DNA of 64,000 bases from Citrobacter arsenatis (GCF_004353845.1 NZ_CP037864.1:4464001-4528000); one strand, 5' to 3'; positions 54,523-62,847 are shown, numbered from the stretch's first letter. Program-made: numbers and translations. The notes: generated by a model not told the origin, from the letters alone.

Positions 54523-56171
54523 AAAGTATTTAATCGCTCTTTGTGGCTATCACTCATATCAAAAGCAAAATCCTCATGCTCTGCCTGGAAGGTACCGAAC
54601 GCCATCAACGCTGCGACCGCAGGATCTATCTTGTTACCGGATTTCTTTTTGTTAGGCTTTATGTTGGCGTTAGCGTCGGACTCCATCACCACGTTACCCA
54701 TCGCCCAGGACAGAACCGGATCGCCACGATGGCGTAATACCTTACGGTTAACGAACACCTCAAAAGATTTAGCCACCGGGCTGAACCGCAGATAAGTTTG
54801 CTGGAAAGGCTCCACATCGAGCCCCGCCCCCTGTAGCTGGGTACGCAGATGCGTCGCGTTCCACGTATCAAAGCCCACCAGCCGGATACTGAATTTTTCA
54901 GCGTCGCGCAGGATATCATCACGGATGCGGTCATAGTCGATACAGTCGCCGGGCGTGGTGCGTATCCAGCCCGCTTTCACCCACTGGCGGTAGATGGCGC
55001 GGTTTTTGTTAGCGACGTTAAGCAGCTGCGCTTCCGGCAGATAATGACGGGTAAGAAGTCGAATCTCCCTGTCGAACGGGAAAGCGTAACTTATACTGGT
55101 GATATCGCTGGTTGAGGACAGATCAAACCCGGCGTAACACTCCATTCCGGCCAGGTCTTCTTCAGCATAATCAAGTACGCAGGCATCCCATGCCCCGGCC
55201 CCCATCCACGGCGTGGATCCCTGACACCAGATATTGAAACGTTTGGTCAGCATTTCCACCCACTGTGACGGTATGCCCCGCGCTTTCTGGATGGTGGATT
55301 CCAGTTTCGCGGCGTCAACGGACACATGCAGGTTAGGGTTAGCCTTGATCCACATTTCCGGCTGTTCAACCTCGCTTTCGTCGTCCAACTCGTAGATCAG
55401 GACAAACAGAGAATCGTTGCTCTCTTCCCCGGCCAGAATCTGGCAGCAGTAGTCATAATGCTGTTTACAGACGGAAACGACGTTACTCCCGGCAGTAGTG
55501 ATGGCGAACAAAATCGCCTCAGGACGTGCGCCCATACCCAGCTCAAGCGCGGAATAAACTCCGTTATCCGGATGAAGGTGGTATTCATCGACAATCGCCA
55601 GGCTTGGGTTAGTCCCTTCAATAGTGGCCGCTTTTGCCGCCAGCGGTTTTAACAGGCTGTTGCTCTTCGGGAAAATGATCTTGTGCGCCTGAATATTGAC
55701 GCGCTTTTTCAGCGGTTTTGACAGCAGGCACATCTGGCGGGCATCGTCGAACACGATACGGGCCTGATCCCGACTCACCGCCGCCGTGTAAATATCCTGC
55801 TGGCCTTTTTCCATTACCAGGAACCAGTTAGCCAGCATGGCGGCCACAGTGGATTTGGCATTCTTGCGCGGCACTTCGATAAAGGCGCTGCTGTACTTTC
55901 TGCGACCTGTCTCCCTGACCTTAAAGCCCAGCAGATTAGCGAAGGCGAATTGCTGCCACGGTTCCAGCGCGATAGGCTGGCCCCGCAGAGGTCCTTTAAC
56001 GTGTGGACAGAGTCGGGAGAAGGCAATAAACCGTTCTACGGTCGCCGTATCGAACACATAACGGGGGTCATACAGGTCTGAAAAGTACCGGTTTACGGCC
56101 TGTTTCAGCCGTTTACAGGCCGGGATCTCCCCCAATTTTACAGCGTTTGCGTACTCATCCCAGACGGTCAA
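54510..56171 (-). CDS. Terminase large subunit (TerL, Terminase_1)
   Basis: 553 residues starting at TTG 56171, preceded by AGGAGG at six bases; another TTG at 56195 has no such site. The N-terminal ATPase has a Walker A-like VPRKNAKSTVAAML, Walker B SLAIVDEYHLH and the coupling TTAGSN. The C-terminal RNase H-fold nuclease has FDLSSTSDITSI, GFDTWN and a final aspartate region near KIDPAVAALMA. It packages DNA into HK97-type heads. It overlaps TerS by 17 bases. In a cf-PICI this enzyme would package the island's own genome. Confidence 0.95.
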   Translation of the reverse strand: MTVWDEYANAVKLGEIPACKRLKQAVNRYFSDLYDPRYVFDTATVERFIAFSRLCPHVKGPLRGQPIALEPWQQFAFANLLGFKVRETGRRKYSSAFIEVPRKNAKSTVAAMLANWFLVMEKGQQDIYTAAVSRDQARIVFDDARQMCLLSKPLKKRVNIQAHKIIFPKSNSLLKPLAAKAATIEGTNPSLAIVDEYHLHPDNGVYSALELGMGARPEAILFAITTAGSNVVSVCKQHYDYCCQILAGEESNDSLFVLIYELDDESEVEQPEMWIKANPNLHVSVDAAKLESTIQKARGIPSQWVEMLTKRFNIWCQGSTPWMGAGAWDACVLDYAEEDLAGMECYAGFDLSSTSDITSISYAFPFDREIRLLTRHYLPEAQLLNVANKNRAIYRQWVKAGWIRTTPGDCIDYDRIRDDILRDAEKFSIRLVGFDTWNATHLRTQLQGAGLDVEPFQQTYLRFSPVAKSFEVFVNRKVLRHRGDPVLSWAMGNVVMESDANANIKPNKKKSGNKIDPAVAALMAFGTFQAEHEDFAFDMSDSHKERLNTFHGI

Positions 56172-56511
56172 GCTCGTCCTCCTCTTCCGTTTCAACCGGA
56201 TTACGGCGACGGCTTACCGGATCAAAACCCAACAGCGACGACATTTTAATGATAATTTTCTCAGCATCAGATTTGGCTTTCAGCGCCGGATTACTGGTTG
56301 TGGCCCCACGAGATCCTTCAACTGAAAACCCGCGCAGGGCAATATCTGCAACGGCTTTCCGGTACATGGAATAATTGACGCAATACAGCTCAAGGTTGTT
56401 CCAGTCCGCAGGGGTTAAATCCCCGCGCTCAGCCATCTGCTTTGCTTTTGTCTTCCACTGCTGTCCCGCGATTTCATCAAGATAGGCGGGTGGTTTGGGT
56501 GGTCTTGCCAT
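56155..56511 (-). CDS. Terminase small subunit (TerS, P27 family)
   Basis: 118 residues. The start MARPPKPPAYLDEIAGQQWK and the GDLTPADWNNLELYCVNYSMYRKA region fit the phage terminase small subunit P27 family, with an acidic C-terminus (ETEEEDELDRLG). It recognises the packaging site and partners TerL. It lies between the HNH gene and TerL, overlapping TerL. Confidence 0.92.
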   Translation of the reverse strand: MARPPKPPAYLDEIAGQQWKTKAKQMAERGDLTPADWNNLELYCVNYSMYRKAVADIALRGFSVEGSRGATTSNPALKAKSDAEKIIIKMSSLLGFDPVSRRRNPVETEEEDELDRLG

Positions 56512-56650
56512 AACTTATTCTTTCCTTAACTTACTGCTGTCAAAAAAATTACCGCGCATAAAAATTTGAGGGAGCGGGTGGTTCCTCGCCGGGAGGGGGT
56601 TGTCTTTGAAACCTCCCCCACCCCGTTCACGCTGACTCATGTATTCCTGT

Positions 56651-57094
56651 TCACTCATGAGCAACCTCATAGACCCAGTCGTTGCGGCGCTGCGCTGCTT
56701 CTTCCTGTTCCCGGAACATTCCGGCTTTACGCTGCTGCTTAGTTAGCGGGTCCGTTGTGGCTGTCTTGCGACCATGACAGGCAGCACATAACGGCTGGTG
56801 GTTACTGGCTGGCCAGAACAACACATCACCTTCGCCCTCAATAGGTATGATGTGATCAACGATAGTTGCCTGCTTATAGACGCCAGCACTATGGCAGTGG
56901 GCGCACAGCGGATTAGTCTTCAGAAAGAGGAGCCGGTATTCTCCCCATCGGTTGGAGTAACCGCGTTCTGTGCGTGTGCCTCGTCGGCTATCACTCTGCC
57001 GTTGTGCATTCCGTTTGTGTTCATCACATTTGCCGGACTTTACCCGTTTATTACATCCGGGCTCTGTACAGCGTCGTAAAGGTTGCCATGGCAT
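56651..57094 (-). CDS. HNH endonuclease of the packaging module
   Basis: 147 residues. It has an N-terminal zinc pair (CTEPGCNKRVKSGKCDEH) and the HNH core: CAHCHSAG, VDHIIPIEGEGD, NHQPLCAACHGRKTATTD. In HK97-like phages an HNH protein next to the terminase stimulates TerL cleavage at cos sites, so the island probably packages by a cos mechanism. 56512-56650 between it and TerS holds no gene. Confidence 0.93.
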   Translation of the reverse strand: MPWQPLRRCTEPGCNKRVKSGKCDEHKRNAQRQSDSRRGTRTERGYSNRWGEYRLLFLKTNPLCAHCHSAGVYKQATIVDHIIPIEGEGDVLFWPASNHQPLCAACHGRKTATTDPLTKQQRKAGMFREQEEAAQRRNDWVYEVAHE

Positions 57095-57385
57095 TTAATA
57101 CACTCCAGGTTCCCGGTAGTAGTTCCACAATGACGAAGTGCTAAAGGGAAGCTCGGACGTTTTTTCCGCCGCTATTTCCCGGTGCTCATACCAGTGACCG
57201 ACCAGTAGCAGACACCCGACCTTCAGCGCAGGATTAAACTCGAGTCCGTCATCAAAACGCCTGCCGATATGTTTCTGGCAAATCTCCAGCGCGGCGACGA
57301 TATACCCGTTTATCAGGGCGTTCTCATCATCCCCGTCGATGCGGCAATGCAGTTTTACTTCTTCCAGAGTTATTAATTCAGCCAT
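57095..57385 (-). CDS. Head-tail connector protein (HK97 gp6-like)
   Basis: 96 residues from ATG 57385 (MAELITLEEVKLHCRIDGDDENALI). A frame from 57415 adds ten residues inside the upstream gene. The helical block LINGYIVAALEICQKHIGR and the LLVGHWYEHRE segment are typical of the phage connector family (gp6/gp15). It forms the ring under the portal to which a tail can join. It overlaps the head-closure gene by eight bases. Confidence 0.88.
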   Translation of the reverse strand: MAELITLEEVKLHCRIDGDDENALINGYIVAALEICQKHIGRRFDDGLEFNPALKVGCLLLVGHWYEHREIAAEKTSELPFSTSSLWNYYREPGVY

Positions 57386-57716
57386 TGGCCACGCCTCCTT
57401 TACAAAGGAGCTCAAGACTGGTGCGGTCGTTATCCGGGAGGGCCGCCTCTATACCGTAAATATCACCACTGACTGCGGGTGACAGATATTTCACCCTGTG
57501 TCCCTGCTTAACATCACTGCGATAGCGTATCCATATTCTGACTGTGGCCTCAGAGGACAACGAACCGGTAGCCAGAAGCTCCCGGCCAGAGATACCTTTT
57601 ACCTCAGCCCAGATCGTGGCGTAGTCCACCCAGCATTTTATCGGTTCTCCCAATGGCCCCTGACTTTGTTCATAGCGCTGCAGCGTTATACGATGTTTTA
57701 ATCCTCCGGCTCTCAT
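57378..57716 (-). CDS. Head closure protein (head-tail adaptor)
   Basis: 112 residues. The start MRAGGLKHRITLQRY and WVDYATIWAEVKGISGRELL are typical of the phage head-tail joining family (PF05521, SPP1 gp16/HK97 gp7-like). It closes the filled head and offers the docking surface for the tail. In a cf-PICI this is the natural interface with a helper phage's tail. It starts just before the portal stop. Confidence 0.88.
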   Translation of the reverse strand: MRAGGLKHRITLQRYEQSQGPLGEPIKCWVDYATIWAEVKGISGRELLATGSLSSEATVRIWIRYRSDVKQGHRVKYLSPAVSGDIYGIEAALPDNDRTSLELLCKGGVANG

Positions 57717-58939
57717 TCACTACCTTCCTTACTTTCATTGCTTATCTTCACTTCCTGTTTCCAGGCCTGGCTGAATTCGTCCCCACCTTCGCGTGGCGAC
57801 ATGCCCTCACGTTCGCGGGCTTCATTCGGATTCATAATTCCGTTTTTAATACCGCGTTCGTAAGTGGCGTAGCGTTCGGTTGGTGTGGCGCGGAGAAGGT
57901 CAGCAGAATCGAACTCAACCTGATAACGGGTACCGGATGCAGGACGGGCCACCAGCAAAGCGGATTTGATTTGTTGTTCGAAATTCGCCAGCCAGGGGCG
58001 CATGGTCATTGTGAGAAATGCGCGGCTCGCTTCGCTGAAGTTGCTGTAGGTACTGTTGCTGTATTCCTGAAGAAAGATCGGAGAAACATTAAACATACGG
58101 GCAATGTCTTCAATGGAAAAGCGCCGGGAAGCCAGCCATTCAGCATCCTGATTACTCATGCCCAATTTTTCGTAATCCATTCCTCCTTCAAGAATGGGCG
58201 TTTTCCCGGCATTTCGTGCACCCTTGTACCGCTCCAGTGCATCCAGTGCTTTTTTACCGTTCACGCCGTCAAGCCAGTCTTTTGCTTTGACAATGCCCGC
58301 CGCCATCATGCCCTCTTTCATGATGTTAGCGCCGTGACGCTGCTGGGCCAGTCCAAGGCCCAGCGCTTCCCGGCAGATGGTTATCGGTGAGCGCCCCAGA
58401 AAACCATCGTCCGTGGCATAACGCAGATGCAGAATCTCTTCCTGAAGATAAGTACGGGTGATTCCGCTAAAGGGTTCAGTAATAGTGTATTTGTAACGGT
58501 GTCCGGACAGACGCTCCGGAACTACGGTCCCCGGTGCATATGGATGCAATGATTCAGGCTGTCCGTCACGGCCCCAGCGGATCACCGCATAAGCGTTACC
58601 GTTCAGCAGACAGTGCCGCATCATCGTGCGTTTAAACTGGTACGGTGTCTGACAGTCGTTCGGCTGCTCATTCAGCAGATAATCAACCGGGTGATTACTC
58701 AGCCACTCCCGCGCCTCACGCCCTTTATCATTCGTTACCCGGTAGAGATAACAGGGCATGGTTGCCACTGCTTCACTGATGACCGATACGGCGTTCATGA
58801 CAGCCGGTAGAGATTCCGCCGTCCCCGCAGATACATATTCGCCGGATCCGGTATTAGGTATGCCCGCCATCGCCAGCCATTCATCAATGGCCATGCTGCG
58901 TTGTTCTGCCTTACGGCTGAAAGGCCAGAGAGTCCACAT
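57713..58939 (-). CDS. Phage portal protein (HK97 family)
   Basis: 408 residues from ATG 58939, one base after the protease stop. A longer frame from 59080 would run through the protease gene. The family blocks are clear: LPAVMNAVSVISEAVATMPCYLY, NDCQTPYQFKRTMMRHCLLNGNAYA, EEILHLRYATDDGFLGRSPI, RRFSIEDIARMFNVSP and the C-terminal MNPNEAREREGMSP. It forms the dodecameric entry ring for DNA. Confidence 0.96.
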   Translation of the reverse strand: MWTLWPFSRKAEQRSMAIDEWLAMAGIPNTGSGEYVSAGTAESLPAVMNAVSVISEAVATMPCYLYRVTNDKGREAREWLSNHPVDYLLNEQPNDCQTPYQFKRTMMRHCLLNGNAYAVIRWGRDGQPESLHPYAPGTVVPERLSGHRYKYTITEPFSGITRTYLQEEILHLRYATDDGFLGRSPITICREALGLGLAQQRHGANIMKEGMMAAGIVKAKDWLDGVNGKKALDALERYKGARNAGKTPILEGGMDYEKLGMSNQDAEWLASRRFSIEDIARMFNVSPIFLQEYSNSTYSNFSEASRAFLTMTMRPWLANFEQQIKSALLVARPASGTRYQVEFDSADLLRATPTERYATYERGIKNGIMNPNEAREREGMSPREGGDEFSQAWKQEVKISNESKEGSE

Positions 58940-58940
58940 A

Positions 58941-59501
58941 TCAGATCTCCACCAGTTCGGCCCAGCGTCGGCGGTTATCGCCAGCGCGGCGTAACTCCGG
59001 ATACTGGGAATAAAGCGAGCGGTGTGCAATTTCCACACCGGACTCCGGGTAAGCAGGCAGAGAAGTGATCGTAATTTCACGCAGTTCAGCAGCGGTGACG
59101 GTACGCAGATAAGGCGACTGGGTAATATCCCAGTTCTCTTTCAATGCCCGGAATCCAAACGACATGCCTTCTATATCGCCCCGTTCCACCAGCTCCAGCA
59201 CATCATTACCTAACTGTGTATTGGGTGGTGTTAGTTCAAATCGCAGACCCGTATCATCTTCTGACAGTATCAGCGTGCCGGATTTGGTACGCCCCAGCAG
59301 TTGCGTATAGTCATGTTCAAATAAACAGCGCACATCATTACCGGAAGTGAGATAGCCGGAAAATGCCCCCGGCGTAAACTGTTCGCGGAATTCGTCCCAG
59401 ATGATTTCTGACAGGCTGTTCCAGCGCACCGCATAGCCCACCAGCCTGCGCTCTTTGGCGATGAGTTCTGAGGTGCGGATTTCAAAATTAACGGTATCCA
59501 T
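58941..59501 (-). CDS. Prohead protease (HK97 gp4-like, family U35)
   Basis: 186 residues from ATG 59501, which GGAG precedes at about seven bases; an in-frame ATG at 59513 has no such site. The catalytic His lies in FEHD and the Ser in GMSFGF (His63 and Ser114 in this numbering). It cleaves the capsid N-terminal scaffold arm during maturation. It lies between capsid and portal. Confidence 0.94.
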   Translation of the reverse strand: MDTVNFEIRTSELIAKERRLVGYAVRWNSLSEIIWDEFREQFTPGAFSGYLTSGNDVRCLFEHDYTQLLGRTKSGTLILSEDDTGLRFELTPPNTQLGNDVLELVERGDIEGMSFGFRALKENWDITQSPYLRTVTAAELREITITSLPAYPESGVEIAHRSLYSQYPELRRAGDNRRRWAELVEI

Positions 59502-59545
59502 AACGGACTCCATAAAGACCAGAAAGGGGCCGAAGCCCCTGTGAA

Positions 59546-60700
59546 TTATTTGGTGGAGGAAGCAGAGATTTCGAGCAGCTTGATGGCGCCGGAATCAACC
59601 ACACCACCGCCCAGGTATTTATCCGTATGAATTTTGATAAAGCCCGGTTCGGTGATGTTGTCCGGACGGGTGCGGGTGCCTGTCTCATGGTCTACGATGA
59701 AATAGCCACGTTTAAAGTCGCCAATACCGATCAGGTTGTCTGGCATGGTTTCGAGATATTCAACAGGGAGGCCCAGCAGCGTATCCGGATCACCTGCCTG
59801 TAAACGGTCGCGCCAGATGTAATCCCCGTTACCGTTTTTCAGTTTCTGAACGGAGGCCGCCGTAGTGGAGTTCATCACCCATACAGCATTTTTTCGGTAT
59901 TTCGCCCGGAGTTTAAATTTCAGATCAATCAGCAAATCGGCATTTAGTGCAGCACCTGTGACGGACTGAAGCGTACCGAACGGGCGGGTTTTATCTCCGT
60001 CTTGGCTGCGTGGATAAGAGAGAAAGCCTTTCGCTTTTTTCACGCCATCGCCGGATGCCAGATCCGTTTCTTCGGTATCAACGAAAGCATCGCCAATTTC
60101 AGAGGACAGCCAGCCCATGATATCCACACCAGAAAAATCGATGATTTCCTGTGTAGTCTTCGGATAGGTGTAAACCGGGAAGAGTCGGATACTGACTTCT
60201 TCCAGTTTCGGCGTTGTTGTCTCACCACGGGCTTTTCCTTCCTCGCCGTGGTTCACCCCCGCTCCGCCCACAGAGACAAGCTGTTTAAACTCGTTACTGC
60301 CGATTTTTTTCACGGTGCAGATTTTGCGCATAACGGACTCATCGTTAAGCTGCTGCATGATCTGTTTGTTGAGTTCAGGAATAACGGTATAGCCGCCATC
60401 TTCCGGAATGCCGGTAGACAGGCTGCGGGCTTCCCCGGTCAGAATGTAGGTGCGTAGTTCGTCGTTGCTTACGCCGTTTTCGTTCACCGGGTGGCCTGGC
60501 TGGTTACGTTCTTCGCTGGCTATGGCTTCGTAGCGGCTGATTTCAGTATCGAGTGTCCCGGCGCGGGTGCGGAGTTCGTCAAACTGCGTGCCCTCCTCGT
60601 CGGTGAGACTGCGTTTTTCGCTGTCGGCTTTTTCAAGCAGGTTACGCATCTGCGTTTTGAGTTCAGCTTTCTGCTGGCGTAATTCGAGTAATTTCTTCAT
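59546..60700 (-). CDS. Major capsid protein (HK97 fold)
   Basis: 384 residues from ATG 60700; the longer frame from 60829 runs through a hairpin-containing leader. The N-terminal Lys/Glu/Arg-rich coiled coil (LLELRQQKAELKTQMRNLLE, about 1-85) is the delta/scaffold arm, probably removed by the protease near residues 95-105. The HK97 body follows (GGYTVIPELNKQIMQQL, FPVYTYPKTTQEIIDFS, VWVMNSTTAASVQKLK, GDPDTLLGLPVEYLETMP, FIKIHTDKY). It is the first gene of the leftward head operon. In satellites this protein would build a small T-number head. Confidence 0.96.
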   Translation of the reverse strand: MKKLLELRQQKAELKTQMRNLLEKADSEKRSLTDEEGTQFDELRTRAGTLDTEISRYEAIASEERNQPGHPVNENGVSNDELRTYILTGEARSLSTGIPEDGGYTVIPELNKQIMQQLNDESVMRKICTVKKIGSNEFKQLVSVGGAGVNHGEEGKARGETTTPKLEEVSIRLFPVYTYPKTTQEIIDFSGVDIMGWLSSEIGDAFVDTEETDLASGDGVKKAKGFLSYPRSQDGDKTRPFGTLQSVTGAALNADLLIDLKFKLRAKYRKNAVWVMNSTTAASVQKLKNGNGDYIWRDRLQAGDPDTLLGLPVEYLETMPDNLIGIGDFKRGYFIVDHETGTRTRPDNITEPGFIKIHTDKYLGGGVVDSGAIKLLEISASSTK

Positions 60701-60754
60701 GGAGTGGTTTCCGTAACAATGAATGTTAAGACGTGAAACCAGCGCTTTAAGGGA

Positions 60755-60804
60755 TGTCCACCCGGAGAGAAAACCGCGGATCTGCCGGAAGAACCGGGTG
60801 GACA
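60755..60804 (-). promoter_or_regulatory. Long inverted repeat in the capsid gene leader
   Basis: TGTCCACCCGG (60755-60765) and CCGGGTGGACA (60794-60804) are perfect 11-base arms separated by 28 bases, 55-104 bases upstream of the capsid ATG. In RNA they form a stable stem. It may protect or regulate the head-operon transcript or bind a regulator as DNA. The promoter should lie in the AT-rich 60840-60960 segment. Confidence 0.6.
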
Positions 60805-60983
60805 GTGGCGGCTCACGTCTGAGTGCCACTCTTCAAGATATACATGAAAAATATAAAGAAAACCCCAGTAAGAGATTGGGGTAGCAGTGGGTAAAAAGAA
60901 GTAATAAAAATTTACAAAAAACATCAATTAGGAGTAGTCTGAATACCGCAGGGCCGTACTTAAAAAAGTTTAAAGGAGTTTTT

Positions 60984-61394
60984 ATGCCAACTAGCCGTAC
61001 TGGAACAGATGGTAAGAAAATAACAATTCCTGATGGTTGGACATCTCGTCAGGGAACAGATGGAAGGGTAGTACCTTTACGCCCAGGTTCAACTTCTCGG
61101 CAGGGTACTGATGGCCGAGTAATTGAGATTCGCTCCGGATGGACATCCAGACAAGGCACCGATGGACGAGTTACAGCTATTCCACCAGGTGGAACAAGTC
61201 GCCAAGGAACCGATGGTAGAGTTGTGGCTATTCCGCCAGGTGCAACAAGCCGCCAGGGTACTGATGGTAGAGTAGTCGCTATTCCTGCTGGATATACGTC
61301 AAGACAAGGTACTGATGGCCGAGTCATAGCAATACCACCAGGAAGATCCGCAATCACTCAGCCAAGTGGTAGATTAAAGCTGGCACCAAAGTGA
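60984..61394 (+). CDS. Seven-repeat TSRQGTDGR protein, unknown
   Basis: 136 residues, preceded by AAAGGAG at a good distance. After Met-Pro the protein is seven back-to-back 17-residue repeats with consensus TSRQGTDGRVVAIPPGG (residues 3-121), then a 15-residue tail ending LKLAPK. The period never slips, although the underlying 51-base units have diverged, so the repeat is under protein-level selection. No signal peptide or membrane helix. Each unit could be one turn of a beta-solenoid or a string of binding sites. It is transcribed rightward, opposite to the head operon, and has its own terminator. I do not recognise the family. Confidence 0.75.
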   Translation: MPTSRTGTDGKKITIPDGWTSRQGTDGRVVPLRPGSTSRQGTDGRVIEIRSGWTSRQGTDGRVTAIPPGGTSRQGTDGRVVAIPPGATSRQGTDGRVVAIPAGYTSRQGTDGRVIAIPPGRSAITQPSGRLKLAPK

Positions 61395-61401
61395 TTAACA
61401 T

Positions 61402-61429
61402 GGCCTAGAGTTTACCTAGGCCTTTGTTT
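61402..61429 (+). terminator. Terminator of the repeat-protein gene
   Basis: Stem GGCCTAG-AGTTTAC-CTAGGCC followed by TTTGTTT, eight bases after the stop. The end of the opposing small gene overlaps it. Confidence 0.8.
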
Positions 61430-61688
61430 ACTTCTCGCTCATACACATCGGGGGGTCTGGTAACAGAGCCCTGTATCCTTCCAAATGCTCAAGTAAGGCA
61501 TCGAGTTGTTCTGTATTTGTGACGATACGTTCCCCAGAAAGAGTATGCATAATGAAACCGTGCGGATCGTCCCAAAAAAAAGCTTCTTGCTCTAATGCCT
61601 CCCGGTAATCAGCAGTAGACATTGTGTCCAAACTGGTTAGATTAAACTTTTCCATATGTTCCATACGTTCTTCATTGGTGATTGGCAT
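61428..61688 (-). CDS. Small acidic island protein, unknown
   Basis: 86 residues, acidic, no signal or membrane segment. Helical N-terminus (TNEERMEHMEKFNLTSLDTMSTADYREALEQEAFFWDD), then GFIMHTLSGERIVTNTEQLDALLEHLEGYRALLPDPP. I do not recognise the family. GGAG is near the start. It converges with the repeat-protein gene. The upstream 61695-61904 segment is AT-rich with no other gene. Confidence 0.6.
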   Translation of the reverse strand: MPITNEERMEHMEKFNLTSLDTMSTADYREALEQEAFFWDDPHGFIMHTLSGERIVTNTEQLDALLEHLEGYRALLPDPPMCMSEK

Positions 61689-61904
61689 ATCTCGACTCCA
61701 GACCTATAAAATTAAATAAATACCCCTTAAACATCTAGCCTTTCTGATTTTGTAAATTAACCAATAAATTCAATGCATTAAAAAAACAAAGAAAACTTTA
61801 AAGTATACGATACTGTCTATTACATCAATTGCTGATAACTGTTTGATTATTTAGGTAAGTAGAACCGCTAGACAATTTATCGGATAGAAGGATGTTTTGA
61901 ATAC

Positions 61905-61926
61905 AAAAAACCCGACCGAAGTCGGG
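61905..61926 (-). terminator. Leftward intrinsic terminator
   Basis: Read leftward: CCCGAC-TTCG-GTCGGG followed by six T, 22 bases after the stop of the 44-residue gene at 61949-62083. Strong. Confidence 0.9.
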
Positions 61927-61948
61927 TTGATTTCAAAGCAACTAACGC

Positions 61949-62083
61949 TTAGCAGTTGCACACGGGGATAGCAAATACCTTCGCCCGTTTAGGATAACTC
62001 AGGGTCCCGTCAGGGTTGCGTTTGTAGGGTCTGAAGATGACCTCACAAGCGTTACCACATTTTGGACAGATTCCGTTAGCCAT
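61949..62083 (-). CDS. 44-residue zinc-ribbon-like island protein
   Basis: Starts at ATG 62083 with AGGT nine bases before it (another ATG at 62089 is too close). The protein begins MANGICPKCGNACEVIF and ends AIPVCNC. Cys-x2-Cys plus Cys-x-Cys at the very C-terminus makes a likely single zinc-binding knuckle; the middle is basic (RPYKRNPDGTLSYPKRAK). A terminator directly follows, which supports a real gene. The function is unknown; a small nucleic-acid- or protein-binding regulator would fit. Confidence 0.6.
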   Translation of the reverse strand: MANGICPKCGNACEVIFRPYKRNPDGTLSYPKRAKVFAIPVCNC

Positions 62084-62089
62084 AAACAT

Positions 62090-62254
62090 TACCTGTTTTT
62101 ATGTACAAGCTGTAATCCCATCCAGCCTTGTAACTACGCAGGTTAACCGCTATTCTTAAGTTCTGATACTTAAAGAGACGCAGTTAATCTGCACTCTGGA
62201 AGAAAATCCATTTTCTTCCCCCTAAAGCCCTGCTCCCCAGCAGGGCTTTTTTGT
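62090..62254 (+). other. Gene-free spacer ending in a rightward terminator; possible sRNA
   Basis: No protein gene is seen on either strand. The strong hairpin GCCCTGCT-CCCC-AGCAGGGC followed by six T (62227-62252) is oriented for rightward transcription, yet no rightward gene precedes it for several hundred bases. It could end a small RNA starting near 62110-62160, or work as a weak bidirectional terminator for the leftward gene ending at 62255. Confidence 0.4.
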
Positions 62255-62746
62255 TTAGTCGCTTGCTGGCTGTGAAACCGCAAAGGACTCAATAATGGTA
62301 CTGATCCTTCTCGCCTCGTCTTTGGTCAAATCACGAGGAAGATTACCGATGATTACGGTAAGTTCGTCACGAAGAGGAATCGGCAGTTCAAAGGTTTTTA
62401 CTAAAGTATTCTGCAAACTGACCGGCGATGATTGGCTGTTTTTCACAGGCGATCTACGCTGCTTCACGGTCACATCTTCGCCTTTCTCATACGCAATAAA
62501 TTTTGCGACAGCTCCGTTAAAGCGGCTGATGTAGGATTTTTGCGTATCCTCAGCAATACCATTGGCCATAACGTAAGTGTTAATGATACCGGTCGTATCC
62601 CACTCATCTGCAGGCACATGGTCAGAAATAAAACCTTTGACTAAGTAGCAAACGCTACGAACGTTACCAGCAGTGCTTGGTGACGCACCAGTGATGTCAG
62701 CATACTGGTCGATAAAACTGTAAAAGTTAGCCTTGGATAAGTCCAT
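62255..62746 (-). CDS. Island protein with recombinase core-binding-like N-terminus
   Basis: 163 residues from ATG 62746, with an excellent AAGGAGG seven bases before it; a frame from 62809 is less likely. Residues 1-90 (FYSFIDQYADITGASPSTAGNVRSVCYLVKGFI, EDTQKSYISRFNGAVAKFIAYEKGEDV) resemble the helical SAM-like core-binding domain of tyrosine recombinases. No catalytic recombinase domain follows. The C-terminal part (LRDELTVIIGNLPRDLTKDEARRISTIIESFA) is helical. I do not recognise the family; a DNA-binding regulator is the likeliest guess. Confidence 0.65.
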   Translation of the reverse strand: MDLSKANFYSFIDQYADITGASPSTAGNVRSVCYLVKGFISDHVPADEWDTTGIINTYVMANGIAEDTQKSYISRFNGAVAKFIAYEKGEDVTVKQRRSPVKNSQSSPVSLQNTLVKTFELPIPLRDELTVIIGNLPRDLTKDEARRISTIIESFAVSQPASD

Positions 62747-62830
62747 AATTCTAACCTCCTTAAGCTTATAGAGCTCAACATGCAAGAATAATGGCACAAC
62801 ATTTCTCATTGCGCAAGATCACAACACACA

Positions 62831-62847
62831 AGATCTTTAAAAGATCT
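62831..62847. promoter_or_regulatory. Palindrome upstream of the 163-residue gene
   Basis: AGATCTTT-A-AAAGATCT, a perfect 8-base inverted repeat around one base, 85 bases upstream of ATG 62746. Shape and place suggest an operator or a promoter-region binding site. Confidence 0.45.

Noticed and set aside
54510..60700. Intact or defective HK97-like prophage
   Set aside because: No tail, lysis, lysogeny or late-control genes flank a perfectly intact head module; loss of exactly these with the head preserved fits a satellite better.
61049..61357. Leftward 102-residue ORF opposite the repeat protein
   Set aside because: It is the antisense shadow of the 51-base repeats; the rightward frame has the ribosome binding site and terminator.
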